Source of the DNA: Prevotellaceae bacterium
Lineage (GTDB): Bacteria; Bacteroidota; Bacteroidia; Bacteroidales; Paludibacteraceae
Assembly (NCBI GenBank): GCA_020636695.1
Contig: JACJXJ010000016.1
Coordinates: 1-27,914, forward strand
Direction of reading: 5' to 3'
Length of the DNA stretch: 27,914 bases
Below, in pieces: positions 6,965 to 15,922 of this stretch. Positions within the stretch are counted from its first letter, which is position 1. The number at the start of each line of letters is the position of its first letter. Under the pieces are notes generated by a model. It had not been told where the DNA came from. It searched no databases and saw only the letters and a program-made list of their open reading frames with translations. A program made the translations under genes and the position numbers.

Positions 6965-8962
6965 TTAGTCGCGCATACGTTTCAAATAATTATAGGCTTG
7001 GTACATGCCCAATTCGCCCGCTTTACTCAAATCGGCCATTCCTTTTTCACTGTCGCCGATGAAAATATAGGTTAAACCACGATTAAAATAGGCTTCAGCA
7101 AACTCATCATCAATAGCAATTGCTTTAGAATAATTTTGAATAGCCGCCTTAAAATCTTTCTGAACAGATAACACATTGGCACGATTAAACCAAGCAAAGG
7201 CAAAATCGGGAGCCAAATCAATAGCCATGTCATAATCGCGCATAATCATTTCAAAATCATGAGCATACGTTTTTTCTAAATCCTTTCGTTGTTCCAATGT
7301 TCCATCCACACTTGAGCTCTCGCTGACCTTAAATTCAAGTTCTTTGAAACGAATATTTGCCCGTGAAAAATAGGCTAACGGATTCTCTGATTGATAGTAA
7401 ATAGCTCTGGTAAAATCAGCAATAGCACTCGAAAAATCCTGCACTAAAGCATAATCAATACCACGAGCGAGGTACAAGTCTGCATTGGTTTTATATACTT
7501 CCAAACGTTTGGAAAATTCATCAATCGACTTAAAGTGATAATTAATTAACTGTGAAGTCAGAGGCATTTCGTGGCTTACCAATTTCACTTTAGCGGGCAA
7601 TAAGCGCGTATCGTTCAATGCCGCCACTAAAGGGCTGTAGCGTTCGCCTTTACGCACCAAATCTTCTTTTTGATAATACGACAACACAAAATTCTTCTCG
7701 TTAACCACCGTTCTATCTTCATTCTGTATAGAACCTCTGATGGATTCTGTAGTAGAATTGGTCGCCACCGACGTACCATTGAATAGACGTGATTTAGCTT
7801 TCACAAACGACTCATCCTGCGCCACGGTAGGCTTTATGACCAATTGCTTTTGAACATTATCGAGTTGTTTATTTTTAGCGGCGGCCAGTAACTTCTCTGC
7901 CTGGTCGTAATCGTCAAACGCGGCTCTTTTTTTGCCCATTTTTTCATAAACGCGTGAGCGACCGTAGTAAGCAGGAGCAAACGTTGGATATTTAGCGATA
8001 ATAGTGGAAAAATCGATTTCTGCGGCTTTCCAATCGTACAATTCTGTGAATAACAAAGCTCGTTGATAAACGGCATTCGGATAATCGGGATTGCGATTAA
8101 GTAAAGCGGTTAAATCCGCCACCGCATTGTTTAAATCGCCCACTTCGGCACGCAAAAGCGACCTATTGAACAAGGCCATTTCATTGGTAGGATCTAAAGC
8201 AATAGCCTGATCGTAGTCAGCCAAAGCGCCACGATAATTTTTGACCTGATAATTTAAAATACCTCTATTGATATGATAGCCAGCATTACGTGCACCTAAC
8301 CGAATCGCTTTATTGTAGTCGGTCAACGCGCCACCATTATCGTTAAGTTGAAGTTTTACCAATGCGCGAGCGCCCCAAGCATCGGCATTTAAACTATCGT
8401 TTACAACTAAATCGTCAAAAACTTGCAACGCTTGTGTCGTATCCTTTTTGAGTAGTAAAATGCGCCCACGTTCGTACATTAAATCGGTCGCATTTTTGTT
8501 TTTACGCAATAAAACATCCACATCAGCCAACGCCTCATCGTATTTTTCGGATCGCAAATAGGCTTCCACACGATTAAGAATATAAGTGGCATTTTCTGGA
8601 CTAAATTCTAATGCTTTAGAAAAATCCTCTTTTGCCGCCTCCACTTTACCTAGACGCATACGCACAAAACCACGCGCATAAAATGCTTGAGGCATAAAAG
8701 GATTTCTCACAATCACTTCATTGCAGTCATCCTCAGCTCCGGCATAATCTTCGAGTTGAATTTTGGCAATAGCACGGTAAAAATAGGGCTCTACAAGGTA
8801 CGGCTTTACCTTGATAATTTGATTGAAGTATTGAATAGACAGTACGTAATCCTCAAAATACAACGCATTGCGCCCAATGGCCAACACGCGGTCAGTATTC
8901 AATTGCCCCATCGCAAAAAGTGCTTGAATACAAAACAATACAATGAGGAGGTATCTACGCAT
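6965..8962 (-). CDS. Exported tetratricopeptide-repeat protein (665 aa)
   Basis: MRRYLLIVLFCIQALFAMGQ is a signal peptide with likely cleavage near residue 20 and no lipobox Cys, so the protein should act in the periplasm or at the outer membrane. Two TPR arrays are visible. One covers roughly residues 25-360 with about ten repeats (for example AGYHINRGILNYQVKNYRGA and LADYDQAIALDPTNEMALFN). The other covers about 490-660. A less ordered linker of about 120 residues rich in Lys, Ser and Thr separates them. TPR arrays bind other proteins; no partner is visible. It lies 31 bases after dapA and 31 before ridA, in the same operon. Proteins of this shape next to dapA/ligA recur in Bacteroidales as far as I recall. 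It is complete and intact. Confidence 0.9.
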   Translation of the reverse strand: MRRYLLIVLFCIQALFAMGQLNTDRVLAIGRNALYFEDYVLSIQYFNQIIKVKPYLVEPYFYRAIAKIQLEDYAGAEDDCNEVIVRNPFMPQAFYARGFVRMRLGKVEAAKEDFSKALEFSPENATYILNRVEAYLRSEKYDEALADVDVLLRKNKNATDLMYERGRILLLKKDTTQALQVFDDLVVNDSLNADAWGARALVKLQLNDNGGALTDYNKAIRLGARNAGYHINRGILNYQVKNYRGALADYDQAIALDPTNEMALFNRSLLRAEVGDLNNAVADLTALLNRNPDYPNAVYQRALLFTELYDWKAAEIDFSTIIAKYPTFAPAYYGRSRVYEKMGKKRAAFDDYDQAEKLLAAAKNKQLDNVQKQLVIKPTVAQDESFVKAKSRLFNGTSVATNSTTESIRGSIQNEDRTVVNEKNFVLSYYQKEDLVRKGERYSPLVAALNDTRLLPAKVKLVSHEMPLTSQLINYHFKSIDEFSKRLEVYKTNADLYLARGIDYALVQDFSSAIADFTRAIYYQSENPLAYFSRANIRFKELEFKVSESSSVDGTLEQRKDLEKTYAHDFEMIMRDYDMAIDLAPDFAFAWFNRANVLSVQKDFKAAIQNYSKAIAIDDEFAEAYFNRGLTYIFIGDSEKGMADLSKAGELGMYQAYNYLKRMRD

Positions 8963-8993
8963 AAATTGATTTTAAGTAAAAACTACTGGAATA

Positions 8994-9890
8994 CTATTTT
9001 TCCAATAGTCTAATTTGGTCCAAAATTTGGCGCATCCGTTCGGTCGTTTTTAAAGTTGTTGGAACTAACGGTAAACGTAATTCATTCTCGATAAAACCCA
9101 TCATGGATAACATGCTTTTTACACCAGCAGGATTTCCATCGACAAAAAGTAATTCCATCAATTCAGTAAAACGGTAGTGAATTTCTCGAGCACCCGCCAA
9201 GTCGCCTCGCATAGCCAAACGTACCATACGGCTGAATTCACGTGGGAATGCGTTTCCTATAACCGAAATAACACCTACACCACCCAACGTTATAAGTGGA
9301 AATGTAATACCATCGTCACCAGAAATCACCATAAAATGATTGGGTTTATTTTTGATAATTTCATCTATTTGAGCAAAATTACCTGACGCTTCTTTTATAC
9401 CAACAATATTGGGGAATTCATTGGCTAAACGCAAAATAGTTTCAGCTTTCATATTCACGCCCGTTCTACCTGGCACATTGTACAACACAATAGGCGTACT
9501 TGTAGCTTGAGCAATGGCTTTATAATGCTGATAAATACCTTCTTGCGATGGTTTATTGTAATAAGGAACTACCGACAATACGGCATCCACTTGCGATAAA
9601 TCAGTAGACTTGATTTTCTCAACCACCGTGCGCGTATTATTACCGCCAATGCCCATAACGATAGGCAAACGTTTATTAGTTTTGGCAATCACCACACGGG
9701 CAATTTCATCTTTTTCTTCTTCGGTTAATGTAGGCGTTTCCGCTGTTGTTCCTAAAATCACCAAGTAGTCGGTGCCATTTTCAATTTGATACTCCACTAA
9801 ACGTTCTAACGCATCAAAATCAACAGAACCATCTTTTTTAAACGGGGTAATCAGGGCAATACCCATGCCCATCAATTTATTTGTTAACAT
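8994..9890 (-). CDS. dapA: 4-hydroxy-tetrahydrodipicolinate synthase
   Basis: This 298-residue cytosolic enzyme condenses pyruvate with aspartate semialdehyde, the first committed step to diaminopimelate and lysine. It is a TIM-barrel aldolase. Lys166 in IVGIKEASGN forms the pyruvate Schiff base, Tyr137 in VLYNVPGRTG and the TT of GTTAET (48-49) are the proton-relay residues, and Arg142 lies at the carboxylate site. Length and motif spacing fit the family. The ATG at 9890 gives the usual short N-terminus before GIALITPF. It lies 17 bases after the DUF6913-like gene and 31 before the TPR gene. Diaminopimelate feeds peptidoglycan, so its presence in an operon with housekeeping ligA is unremarkable. 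Confidence 0.96.
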   Translation of the reverse strand: MLTNKLMGMGIALITPFKKDGSVDFDALERLVEYQIENGTDYLVILGTTAETPTLTEEEKDEIARVVIAKTNKRLPIVMGIGGNNTRTVVEKIKSTDLSQVDAVLSVVPYYNKPSQEGIYQHYKAIAQATSTPIVLYNVPGRTGVNMKAETILRLANEFPNIVGIKEASGNFAQIDEIIKNKPNHFMVISGDDGITFPLITLGGVGVISVIGNAFPREFSRMVRLAMRGDLAGAREIHYRFTELMELLFVDGNPAGVKSMLSMMGFIENELRLPLVPTTLKTTERMRQILDQIRLLEK

Positions 9891-9907
9891 AAACAGTAAG
9901 TTTGTAA

Positions 9908-10495
9908 TTAATTAGCAGCTCCAATAGATTTTAAATAGTACAAAATTTCACGCCAAAGCTCCTTCTCTTTCTCATACAATAATTGAACTGAAATATCGGG
10001 TTTATCGTCTTCAGCAATAACCTCTGGCTCAGGCATTTTTACGGCAAAATCAATCAAACCAAATTCACCGACTGAACCACCCACTTTACAAGGCGCATTG
10101 GCGTGTAGCAACAGATATTGTAAAGGTTGACAAAAATGAACGGTGAGGTCAATCACCAAATCAAACTGATCTTCTTCCAATAGTTGTAACAAAGAACTTT
10201 TAGGTTGGTAAAAGAAGTCCAAACTTTTAATATCCAACATATTAAAATTATTCATCGATGAAGATATGGCCATCTTTTTAGGAACAAAACCATATACCGA
10301 CACACGTTTCCCATCGGACGTAAGCGTGCGAATCACTTCTGAAATAAAATTACGATTTTCAGATGGTTCACTCTCATACAAAACCAACACTGACCTGGCA
10401 TGTGCATAATCGACATATTTCTTTGTACGTTCAACTCGCTTATTGAATTGATTCACATGATAGGCAAAAACCTTACGACGTAATTGATTAAACAT
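9908..10495 (-). CDS. Uncharacterised DUF6913-like protein (195 aa)
   Basis: The protein has a basic helical N-terminus (MFNQLRRKVFAYHVNQFNKR), then an alternating strand/helix region with SVLVLYESE (35-43), VSVYGFVPKK, FDLVIDLTVHFCQPLQYLLL and a closing KVGGSVGEFGLIDFAV. It has no signal peptide or membrane segment. I place it with the Bacteroidota DUF6913 family by the strand pattern and the F.L.IDL......PL.YL..... KVG motif; this is from memory and moderately sure. The fold may be Rossmann-like, but no nucleotide-binding loop is evident and the function is unknown. It is set between ligA (23 bases) and dapA (17 bases), which implies co-expression and a housekeeping role. Confidence 0.8.
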   Translation of the reverse strand: MFNQLRRKVFAYHVNQFNKRVERTKKYVDYAHARSVLVLYESEPSENRNFISEVIRTLTSDGKRVSVYGFVPKKMAISSSMNNFNMLDIKSLDFFYQPKSSLLQLLEEDQFDLVIDLTVHFCQPLQYLLLHANAPCKVGGSVGEFGLIDFAVKMPEPEVIAEDDKPDISVQLLYEKEKELWREILYYLKSIGAAN

Positions 10496-10518
10496 ATATG
10501 TAATAATTTCAAATTTGT

Positions 10519-12528
10519 TTATTGATTTTTGGAATGGCTAATTAAATGTAGAAAATCATCTTCATTTATAATTTTCACACCTAATTTTTGCGCTTTTTCG
10601 AGTTTGGCCGGTCCCATATTGTCGCCCGCCAAAATATAATCGGTTTTAGCCGATACAGAACCTACATTTTTACCACCATGCTGTTCTATCAGCAATTTAT
10701 ATTCATCACGCGAATGATGCAGAAAAGTACCACTAATCACAATAGATAAACCACTTAACGTATCGGACAAAGGCAAATTGGTTTCTGCCATTTCAAACGT
10801 AAGTCCAGCTTCCTTCAAACGCGCAATCAACTCTTGGTGTTCTGGCTTTTCGAAATACGCTTTCACACTTTGAGCAATACGCTCGCCTATTTCATCTACA
10901 GCAATCAATTCCTCCACAGTTGCCGCTTGTAATGCCTCGATAGAATGAAAGGCACTAGCCAATTTCTTGGCTACAGTTTCACCCACATAACGAATACCTA
11001 AAGCGAACAAGACACGAGTAAACGGTACTTGTTTAGAAACGTCGATAGCCTCTTTTATATTGTGTGCCGATTTAGTGCCTAATCGTTCTAAACGAGCCAA
11101 ATCAGGCACTTTCAAATCGTAAATATCAGCCACATTGCGTAACAGACCTTTTTCATAAAGCAAGGCAATCGTTTCGGTTCCAAGCCCATCAATATTCATC
11201 GCTTTACGACTGACAAAATGCTCTATTTTGCCTTTTATCTGTGGCGAACAGCCATCTTCATTGGGACAGTAATGAGCGGCTTCGCCATCATCTCGCACCA
11301 AAGTTGAACCGCATTCAGGACACGTTTTAATAAATTGCACTTTATCGCCAATTAAGACGCGGGCATCGGTATCGACAGCCGTTATTTTTGGAATAATTTC
11401 GCCACCTTTTTCCACAAAAACCATGTCGCCAATATGCAAATCGAGCCCTGCAATAATATCAGCATTGTGCAACGAAGCACGTTTCACAACGGTTCCCGAC
11501 AATTGAACAGGATCTAAATTGGCTACAGGCGTAATAGCTCCCGTGCGCCCCACTTGATAACTCACCGAATTGAGCCGAGTGCAAGCTTTTTCCGCCTGAA
11601 ATTTATAGGCAATAGCCCAACGTGGCGATTTGGCAGTATAACCTAAATTCTTCTGTTGTAATAAATTATTTACCTTGAGTACCATGCCATCGGTAGCTAC
11701 TGGTAAATTTTTACGTTCCTTATCCCAATAGTCAATGTAAGCGAGCACTTCGTCGAGTGAAGTACATTTTTTCATAGCTGGAGAGACCTTGAATCCCCAT
11801 TCAGCGGCTTTCTTGAGATTATCGTAATGTGTATCCATGGGCAACTTATCGCCCAATAGATAGTATAAATACGCATCTAATTTACGACGCGCCACTTCTG
11901 CTGAATTTTGTAATTTCAGTGTTCCACTAGCGGCATTACGTGGATTCGCAAATAGCGGTTCTTCTTGTGCTTCACGTTCACGATTTAATGACTCAAACAC
12001 ATCCCAAGGCATCAAAATTTCGCCACGAATCTCAAATTTGGACGGATAATCTCCTTGCAATCTCAACGGAATAGTTTGAATAGTGCGTACATTAGACGTT
12101 ACATCATCACCTTGAACACCATCGCCACGCGTTACAGCTCGCACTAAAGAGCCATTTTCGTAAGTAAGCGATATGGAAGTTCCATCATACTTTAACTCGC
12201 ACACGACTTCAAAATCATCGTTGAGCGCTTTGCGTACACGTTCATAAAATTCGGTCACTTCGCCAGCTGAATAGGTGTTTGCCAACGACAACATCGGATA
12301 GCTGTGCGCCACTTGTACAAACGCTTCGTTCAAATCGCTTCCCACGCGTTGCGATGGCGAATTTGGATCAAAATAGTCGGGATAATCCGCTTCTAACTTT
12401 TGTAATTGGCGCAACTTGGCATCAAACTCAAAATCGCTGATGGTAGGAGCATTCAACACATAATAGCTATAATTATGCGCATTCAGCTCATTCCTAAGTT
12501 GTTCTATCTGTTCCCGAGGCGTTGTCAT
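10519..12528 (-). CDS. ligA: NAD-dependent DNA ligase
   Basis: This protein of about 669 residues seals nicks in replication and repair using NAD+. Its domains are in the usual order: Ia (HNYSYYVLNAPTISDFEFD), adenylation domain with the nucleophile Lys113 in CELKYDG, OB fold, a four-Cys zinc finger (Cys403, 406, 421 and 427, CPEC...CPNEDGC), helix-hairpin-helix region, and a C-terminal BRCT domain (LSGLSIVISGTF to the end). I chose the ATG at 12528 (MTTPREQIEQL) rather than the TTG two codons upstream, since family members start about there. A TAnnTTTG element lies at 12564-12557. It is the first gene of a minus-strand operon of seven genes and is divergent from pheS. It is intact. Confidence 0.97.
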   Translation of the reverse strand: MTTPREQIEQLRNELNAHNYSYYVLNAPTISDFEFDAKLRQLQKLEADYPDYFDPNSPSQRVGSDLNEAFVQVAHSYPMLSLANTYSAGEVTEFYERVRKALNDDFEVVCELKYDGTSISLTYENGSLVRAVTRGDGVQGDDVTSNVRTIQTIPLRLQGDYPSKFEIRGEILMPWDVFESLNREREAQEEPLFANPRNAASGTLKLQNSAEVARRKLDAYLYYLLGDKLPMDTHYDNLKKAAEWGFKVSPAMKKCTSLDEVLAYIDYWDKERKNLPVATDGMVLKVNNLLQQKNLGYTAKSPRWAIAYKFQAEKACTRLNSVSYQVGRTGAITPVANLDPVQLSGTVVKRASLHNADIIAGLDLHIGDMVFVEKGGEIIPKITAVDTDARVLIGDKVQFIKTCPECGSTLVRDDGEAAHYCPNEDGCSPQIKGKIEHFVSRKAMNIDGLGTETIALLYEKGLLRNVADIYDLKVPDLARLERLGTKSAHNIKEAIDVSKQVPFTRVLFALGIRYVGETVAKKLASAFHSIEALQAATVEELIAVDEIGERIAQSVKAYFEKPEHQELIARLKEAGLTFEMAETNLPLSDTLSGLSIVISGTFLHHSRDEYKLLIEQHGGKNVGSVSAKTDYILAGDNMGPAKLEKAQKLGVKIINEDDFLHLISHSKNQ

Positions 12529-12556
12529 ATTCAAAAATACCTATTATTTCAATCTA

Positions 12557-12564
12557 CAAAGATA
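12557..12564 (-). promoter_or_regulatory. Putative -7 element of the ligA operon promoter
   Basis: TATCTTTG on the minus strand fits TAnnTTTG and would start transcription about 20 bases before the ligA ATG at 12528. I find no good TTTG at 19-21 bases upstream, so the promoter is only partly supported. Confidence 0.45.
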
Positions 12565-12677
12565 AATATTTTCTTGTAAGAATAGAGCGCTAACAGAAAA
12601 AAAACATCGATGATAATGAACACGAGTTACGACTATTGACAAAGAGCGTTTTGTATCAAATTCATGTGGTAAAATGC

Positions 12678-12709
12678 TTGGGATTTTAAACAAAAAAATA
12701 GTATCTTTG
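12678..12709 (+). promoter_or_regulatory. pheS promoter
   Basis: TTG (12678-12680), a 21-base spacer and TATCTTTG (12702-12709) match the Bacteroidota primary promoter. Transcription would start near 12715, leaving a leader of about 97 bases. This also shows that the in-frame upstream extension from 12674 is not coding, since it would begin before the transcript. Confidence 0.75.
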
Positions 12710-12811
12710 TGCGTTTGCTTATCTTTGAACGAAAGTAGACTCAACAAGCATGTTAAACGGCTTGTTTTTAAATCAATTATACCCTTTCAAGGAACACTTG
12801 TAACTAACAAT

Positions 12812-13820
12812 ATGAAATCAAAAATTGCTCAATTAACAGACGCTGTCAACGCTTTCTCTGCCAAAACGCATGAAGAATTAGAAGCTTTACGTATCCAATA
12901 CCTCAGTAAAAAAGGAGAAATTTCGGAACTTTTCAACGATTTTCGTACTGTTCCAAATGAGGAAAAACGTGAAATTGGTCAGCTTTTAAATCAACTGCGT
13001 GATGCTGCACAAGCCAAATTGAATGACTTAAAAACAGCGCTTGAAGCAACAAAAGGTGCATCCGAAAAGATGGATTTAACACGTAGTGCAGACACACTTC
13101 CATTAGGCACACGTCATCCATTGTCATTAGTTAAAGGCGAAATTATTGATATTTTTTCACGTATCGGATTCACCGTGGCCGAAGGTCCTGAAATTGAGGA
13201 TGATTGGCATGTGTTTGGTGCACTTAATTTTCCACCTGAACACCCTGCACGTGATATGCAAGATACTTTCTTCATCGAGAAAGACCCTGATGTATTGCTA
13301 CGCACACACACCTCGAGCGTACAAACACGTATTATGACCACGCAAAAACCACCCATTCGTGTGTTGTGCCCTGGTCGTGTGTACAGAAACGAAGCCATTT
13401 CCTATCGTGCTCACTGCTTCTTTCATCAAGTAGAAGGACTTTACATTGATAAAAATGTATCCTTTGCCGATTTAAAACAGGCTCTACTCTATTTTGCCAA
13501 AGAAATGTTCGGCGAAACACAGGGAATTCGTTTACGTCCATCCTATTTCCATTCACAGAGCCAAGTGCAGAAATGGATATTTCATGTAATTTATGTGGTG
13601 GTAAGGTTGTAATTTCTGCAAACATACTGGTTGGGTGAAATTCTAGAGTTGTGGTATGGTTGATCTAATGTACTCGAAGGCTGCGGAATTGAATCCACCA
13701 TCTATTCAGGTTATGCCTTTGGTATGGGTGTAGAACGTATACCAACTTAAAATTTCAGGTGAAAAGACTTACGCTTATTCTCAGAAAATGAGTGTGCGTT
13801 TCTTACATCAATTTCAATAA
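12812..13820 (+). pseudogene. pheS: Phenylalanyl-tRNA synthetase alpha subunit; last quarter frame-broken
   Basis: The essential alpha subunit of PheRS charges tRNA-Phe together with PheT. From ATG 12812 (MKSKIAQLTDAVNAF) 246 residues read cleanly: the N-terminal coiled coil, then the class II core with HTSSVQTR and GRVYRNEAISYRAHCFFHQVEG. From 13550 the frame breaks repeatedly, yet the expected end (FPFTEPSAEMDISCNLCGG, CKHTGWVEILGCGM, GYAFGMGVER with motif 3, DLRLFSEN, FLHQFQ) can be read by hopping frames. The span of 1009 bases is close to the usual length of about 339 codons. At least four of the first five lesions are single-base losses from runs of two or three identical bases. An essential gene is unlikely to be truly dead, so I judge this a sequence-quality effect. 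It starts the error-dense tract. Confidence 0.9.
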
Positions 13821-13854
13821 ATCAAAATAAACAAACCAGGGTCAATCAGTATTC

Positions 13855-14453
13855 ATGCAAAACTTTATTCAAACAATCCAAATCTAAAGCGATTATCACG
13901 TAGCCGAAATTCTACGTAATGGTGGTGTAGCTAATTTACCTACCGATACCGTTTATGCGATAGGATGCGACATTTTCAACCACGCGCCGTAGAAAAAGTG
14001 TGTAAATTCAAAGGAATAGATCCACAAAAGCCAATCTATCACTTATCTGTTGTTAACTTAGCAATATTAGTGAATACGCGAAAGTTGATAATTACCACCT
14101 TTAAATTACTGAAACACAATCTGCCTGGAGCATTCACCTTTATTCTAAATGGAAGTAGTAATTTACCAAAATTATTCAAAAACCGTAAAACCATTTAGGC
14201 ATACGTGTACCAGATAATATATAATCAGAGCATTGAGTGCAAGAACTTGGTAATCCAATTCTTACAGCCTCTATAAAGACGACTGTGACATCACCGAATA
14301 TGAAACGGATCCCGAATTACTAGAAGAAAAACATGGAAAATCGGTCGATTTAATTATTGATGGTGGTTTCGGTGGAATGGTGGCCTCTACCATCGTAGAT
14401 TGTAAAATGGTGATGTCTTCATTATTGTGCGAACAGGTGCATAGTTGATTTAA
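13855..14453 (+). pseudogene. YciO/Sua5/YrdC-family protein, frame-broken
   Basis: By hopping frames one reads EILRNGGVANLPTDTVYAIG, then CKFKGIDPQK, FKLLKHNLPGAFTFILNG, FKNRKTIGIRVPDN, ITEYETDPELLEE, GKSVDLIIDGGFGG and a final RTGA. This is the YrdC fold: the PTDTVYA motif and the PG.FTFIL stretch match YciO and TsaC/Sua5. TsaC/Sua5 make threonylcarbamoyl-AMP for the t6A37 modification of tRNA; YciO is a weaker relative. The size of about 200 codons and the TIG.RVP wording resemble YciO more than Sua5, which has an extra C-terminal domain. It starts about 35 bases after pheS. mtaB at 26331, which acts on t6A, is nearby but not linked by operon. It lies inside the error-dense tract, so it is probably intact in the cell. 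Confidence 0.8.
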
Positions 14454-14570
14454 CACTCAAAACATGTCAAAAACTAATTTTATTGATAAATAACGACTAT
14501 TCGCTTTTTTATTACATTTGCAACCCATTATCAACAAAAATAATCATCTAAAATCAAAGAATAGCAAAAC

Positions 14571-15252
14571 ATGCTGTTAGAATTTCGTTAATCCTTTCTC
14601 ATCATCGTATTGGGATACCTCCCACTATCATGGAGTATCTTAACACTAATTCATTTTATGAGAAGAGCGTGCACTACATTGAAAAGCCATCATCGGTAAT
14701 TTAGTAAATATCCGCAAGGCTCAAATCGAATTTAAAAATCAAAATGGACGTTACACTGCAGTCACTGACACCTTGGATTGATTTATCCTAAATGGAAAAA
14801 TTATTGTACTAAAAGAAGGAACCACTTTGACGAACAAATGATTGCTGGACTTACTAGAAAAAAGCATTACAAATTGTAAAAAATCAGGGAATAAAAAAGA
14901 AATCGCGGCAAATGGTTTGAAAATTTTCGCCGCGACACCTCGTATGTAAGTGTTATGAAAGCTTGTTTTCTAACATCCTAACTGTATCGACAAAGTAAAA
15001 GATTGTATATGTCATTCTTTTTCTAATGGTCAAAATTCGAAATGGAAACACGCATGCACACCAATGCTAGGTTCGGGAATTGGCGATACCTCTCTTCAGC
15101 AAGCGCGCGCCTCTTACGACACCTATTTGAGCGATCTTTAATCGCCAAAATTAGTGAACGGAAGATCAACAAACTAAAACTTCGAAAATACAATGGATTG
15201 AAAGTTGGTTCCGTGAGAAGAACCTAACAACAATGCTGATAACTGGGAATAA
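14571..15252 (+). pseudogene. Membrane-anchored conserved Bacteroidales protein ending NNNAGNWE, frame-broken
   Basis: The start at 14571 leads to a hydrophobic stretch readable as IVLGYLPLSWSILTL in mixed frames, then LVNIRKAQIEFKNQNGRYTA, FILNGKIIVLKEGT, DEQMIAGLT, RRDTSYVSVMK, KFEMETR, PYDTYLSDL, YNGLKVGS and a closing NNNAGNW-E. I recall an uncharacterised Bacteroidales family with this exact layout: one N-terminal membrane helix, an R.AQ..Y....G.Y.....L..FI..GK...... KEG.LTDE core and a C-terminal NNNAGNWE, about 225 residues long. The function is unknown; the N-terminus hints at a pilin/pseudopilin-like shape, which is my inference only. It lies upstream of rsmD on the same strand. The lesions are part of the surrounding tract. 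Confidence 0.65.
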
Positions 15253-15280
15253 TACCTAAACAAACTACTCATTAATAATG

Positions 15281-15308
15281 AATCCATTCGGTATTTACTG
15301 AATGGATT
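15281..15308 (+). terminator. Hairpin between the NNNAGNWE protein and rsmD
   Basis: Perfect 9-bp arms AATCCATTC (15281-15289) and GAATGGATT (15300-15308) enclose a 10-base loop. A weak T-rich tail (TATTGTTG) follows. It may be a terminator, or a processing or attenuator hairpin before rsmD. Confidence 0.45.
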
Positions 15309-15332
15309 TATTGTTGACAATATAAAAACTTT

Positions 15333-15883
15333 ATGAGAATTATTAGCGGTAAATTTAAAGGACTTGTAGACTTCACCTATCCTACAAGCATCGCAGCAGT
15401 CCAACTCACCGATTTTGCTAAAGAAGGTCTGTTCAATGTACTGAACAATGGCTACAAGGATTGATGGAACTACAGCACTTGTGATTTATTTTCGGCATGT
15501 AGCATAAGTTTGAATGCGTATCACAGGCTGCACACATGTCAGTGCGGTAGAAATGAGCGAACAGCACATTGGATTTATCAAAAAAACCATGTATTGAGTT
15601 TGTGGACAATTTACGTAGTATATCATTTCCTGATGTTTTTCGTTTTTTAACCATCAAACCACGAATCGTTTGATTTCATTTTTGCCGACCCTTACCAATT
15701 ACTAAATATCACCGAAATTCCTGACGCTATTTTTAAACAAAACGATTAAAAGATGGCGGCATTTTTATTGCTAGAACATGGTAAAAAATTCATTCGAAAA
15801 CACATCCTCATTTTTATTGAACATCGCAACTTACGGGAATGTACATTTTAGTTTCTTTCAATAATAAGAAAAACATAAAATAG
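15333..15883 (+). pseudogene. rsmD: 16S rRNA (guanine(966)-N(2))-methyltransferase RsmD, frame-broken
   Basis: The gene opens cleanly with MRIISGKFKG, the standard RsmD start. In other frames it continues with DFAKEGLFNVL, a damaged SAM-binding stretch (ALDLFSGTGSIS expected near 15470), AVEMSEQHIGFIKK, FDFIFADP-YQLL (the catalytic DPPY with a base or codon lost), KDGGIFIIEHGK, and an end near NKKNIK. RsmD methylates G966 of 16S rRNA in the assembling 30S subunit. The span of 551 bases fits the usual length of about 180 residues. All defects are small indels, as elsewhere in the tract. Confidence 0.85.
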
Positions 15884-15922
15884 CCACATATATGCGCTAT
15901 TTTTATATACACAATATCAATG

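Noticed and set aside
12529..12534. TTG start for ligA two codons upstream of the ATG
   Set aside because: The ATG at 12528 gives the normal N-terminus and there is no signal favouring TTG.
12674..12811. Upstream in-frame extension of pheS from an ATG at 12674
   Set aside because: A good promoter lies inside it (12678-12709) and the encoded residues do not resemble the PheS N-terminus; ATG 12812 fits the family.
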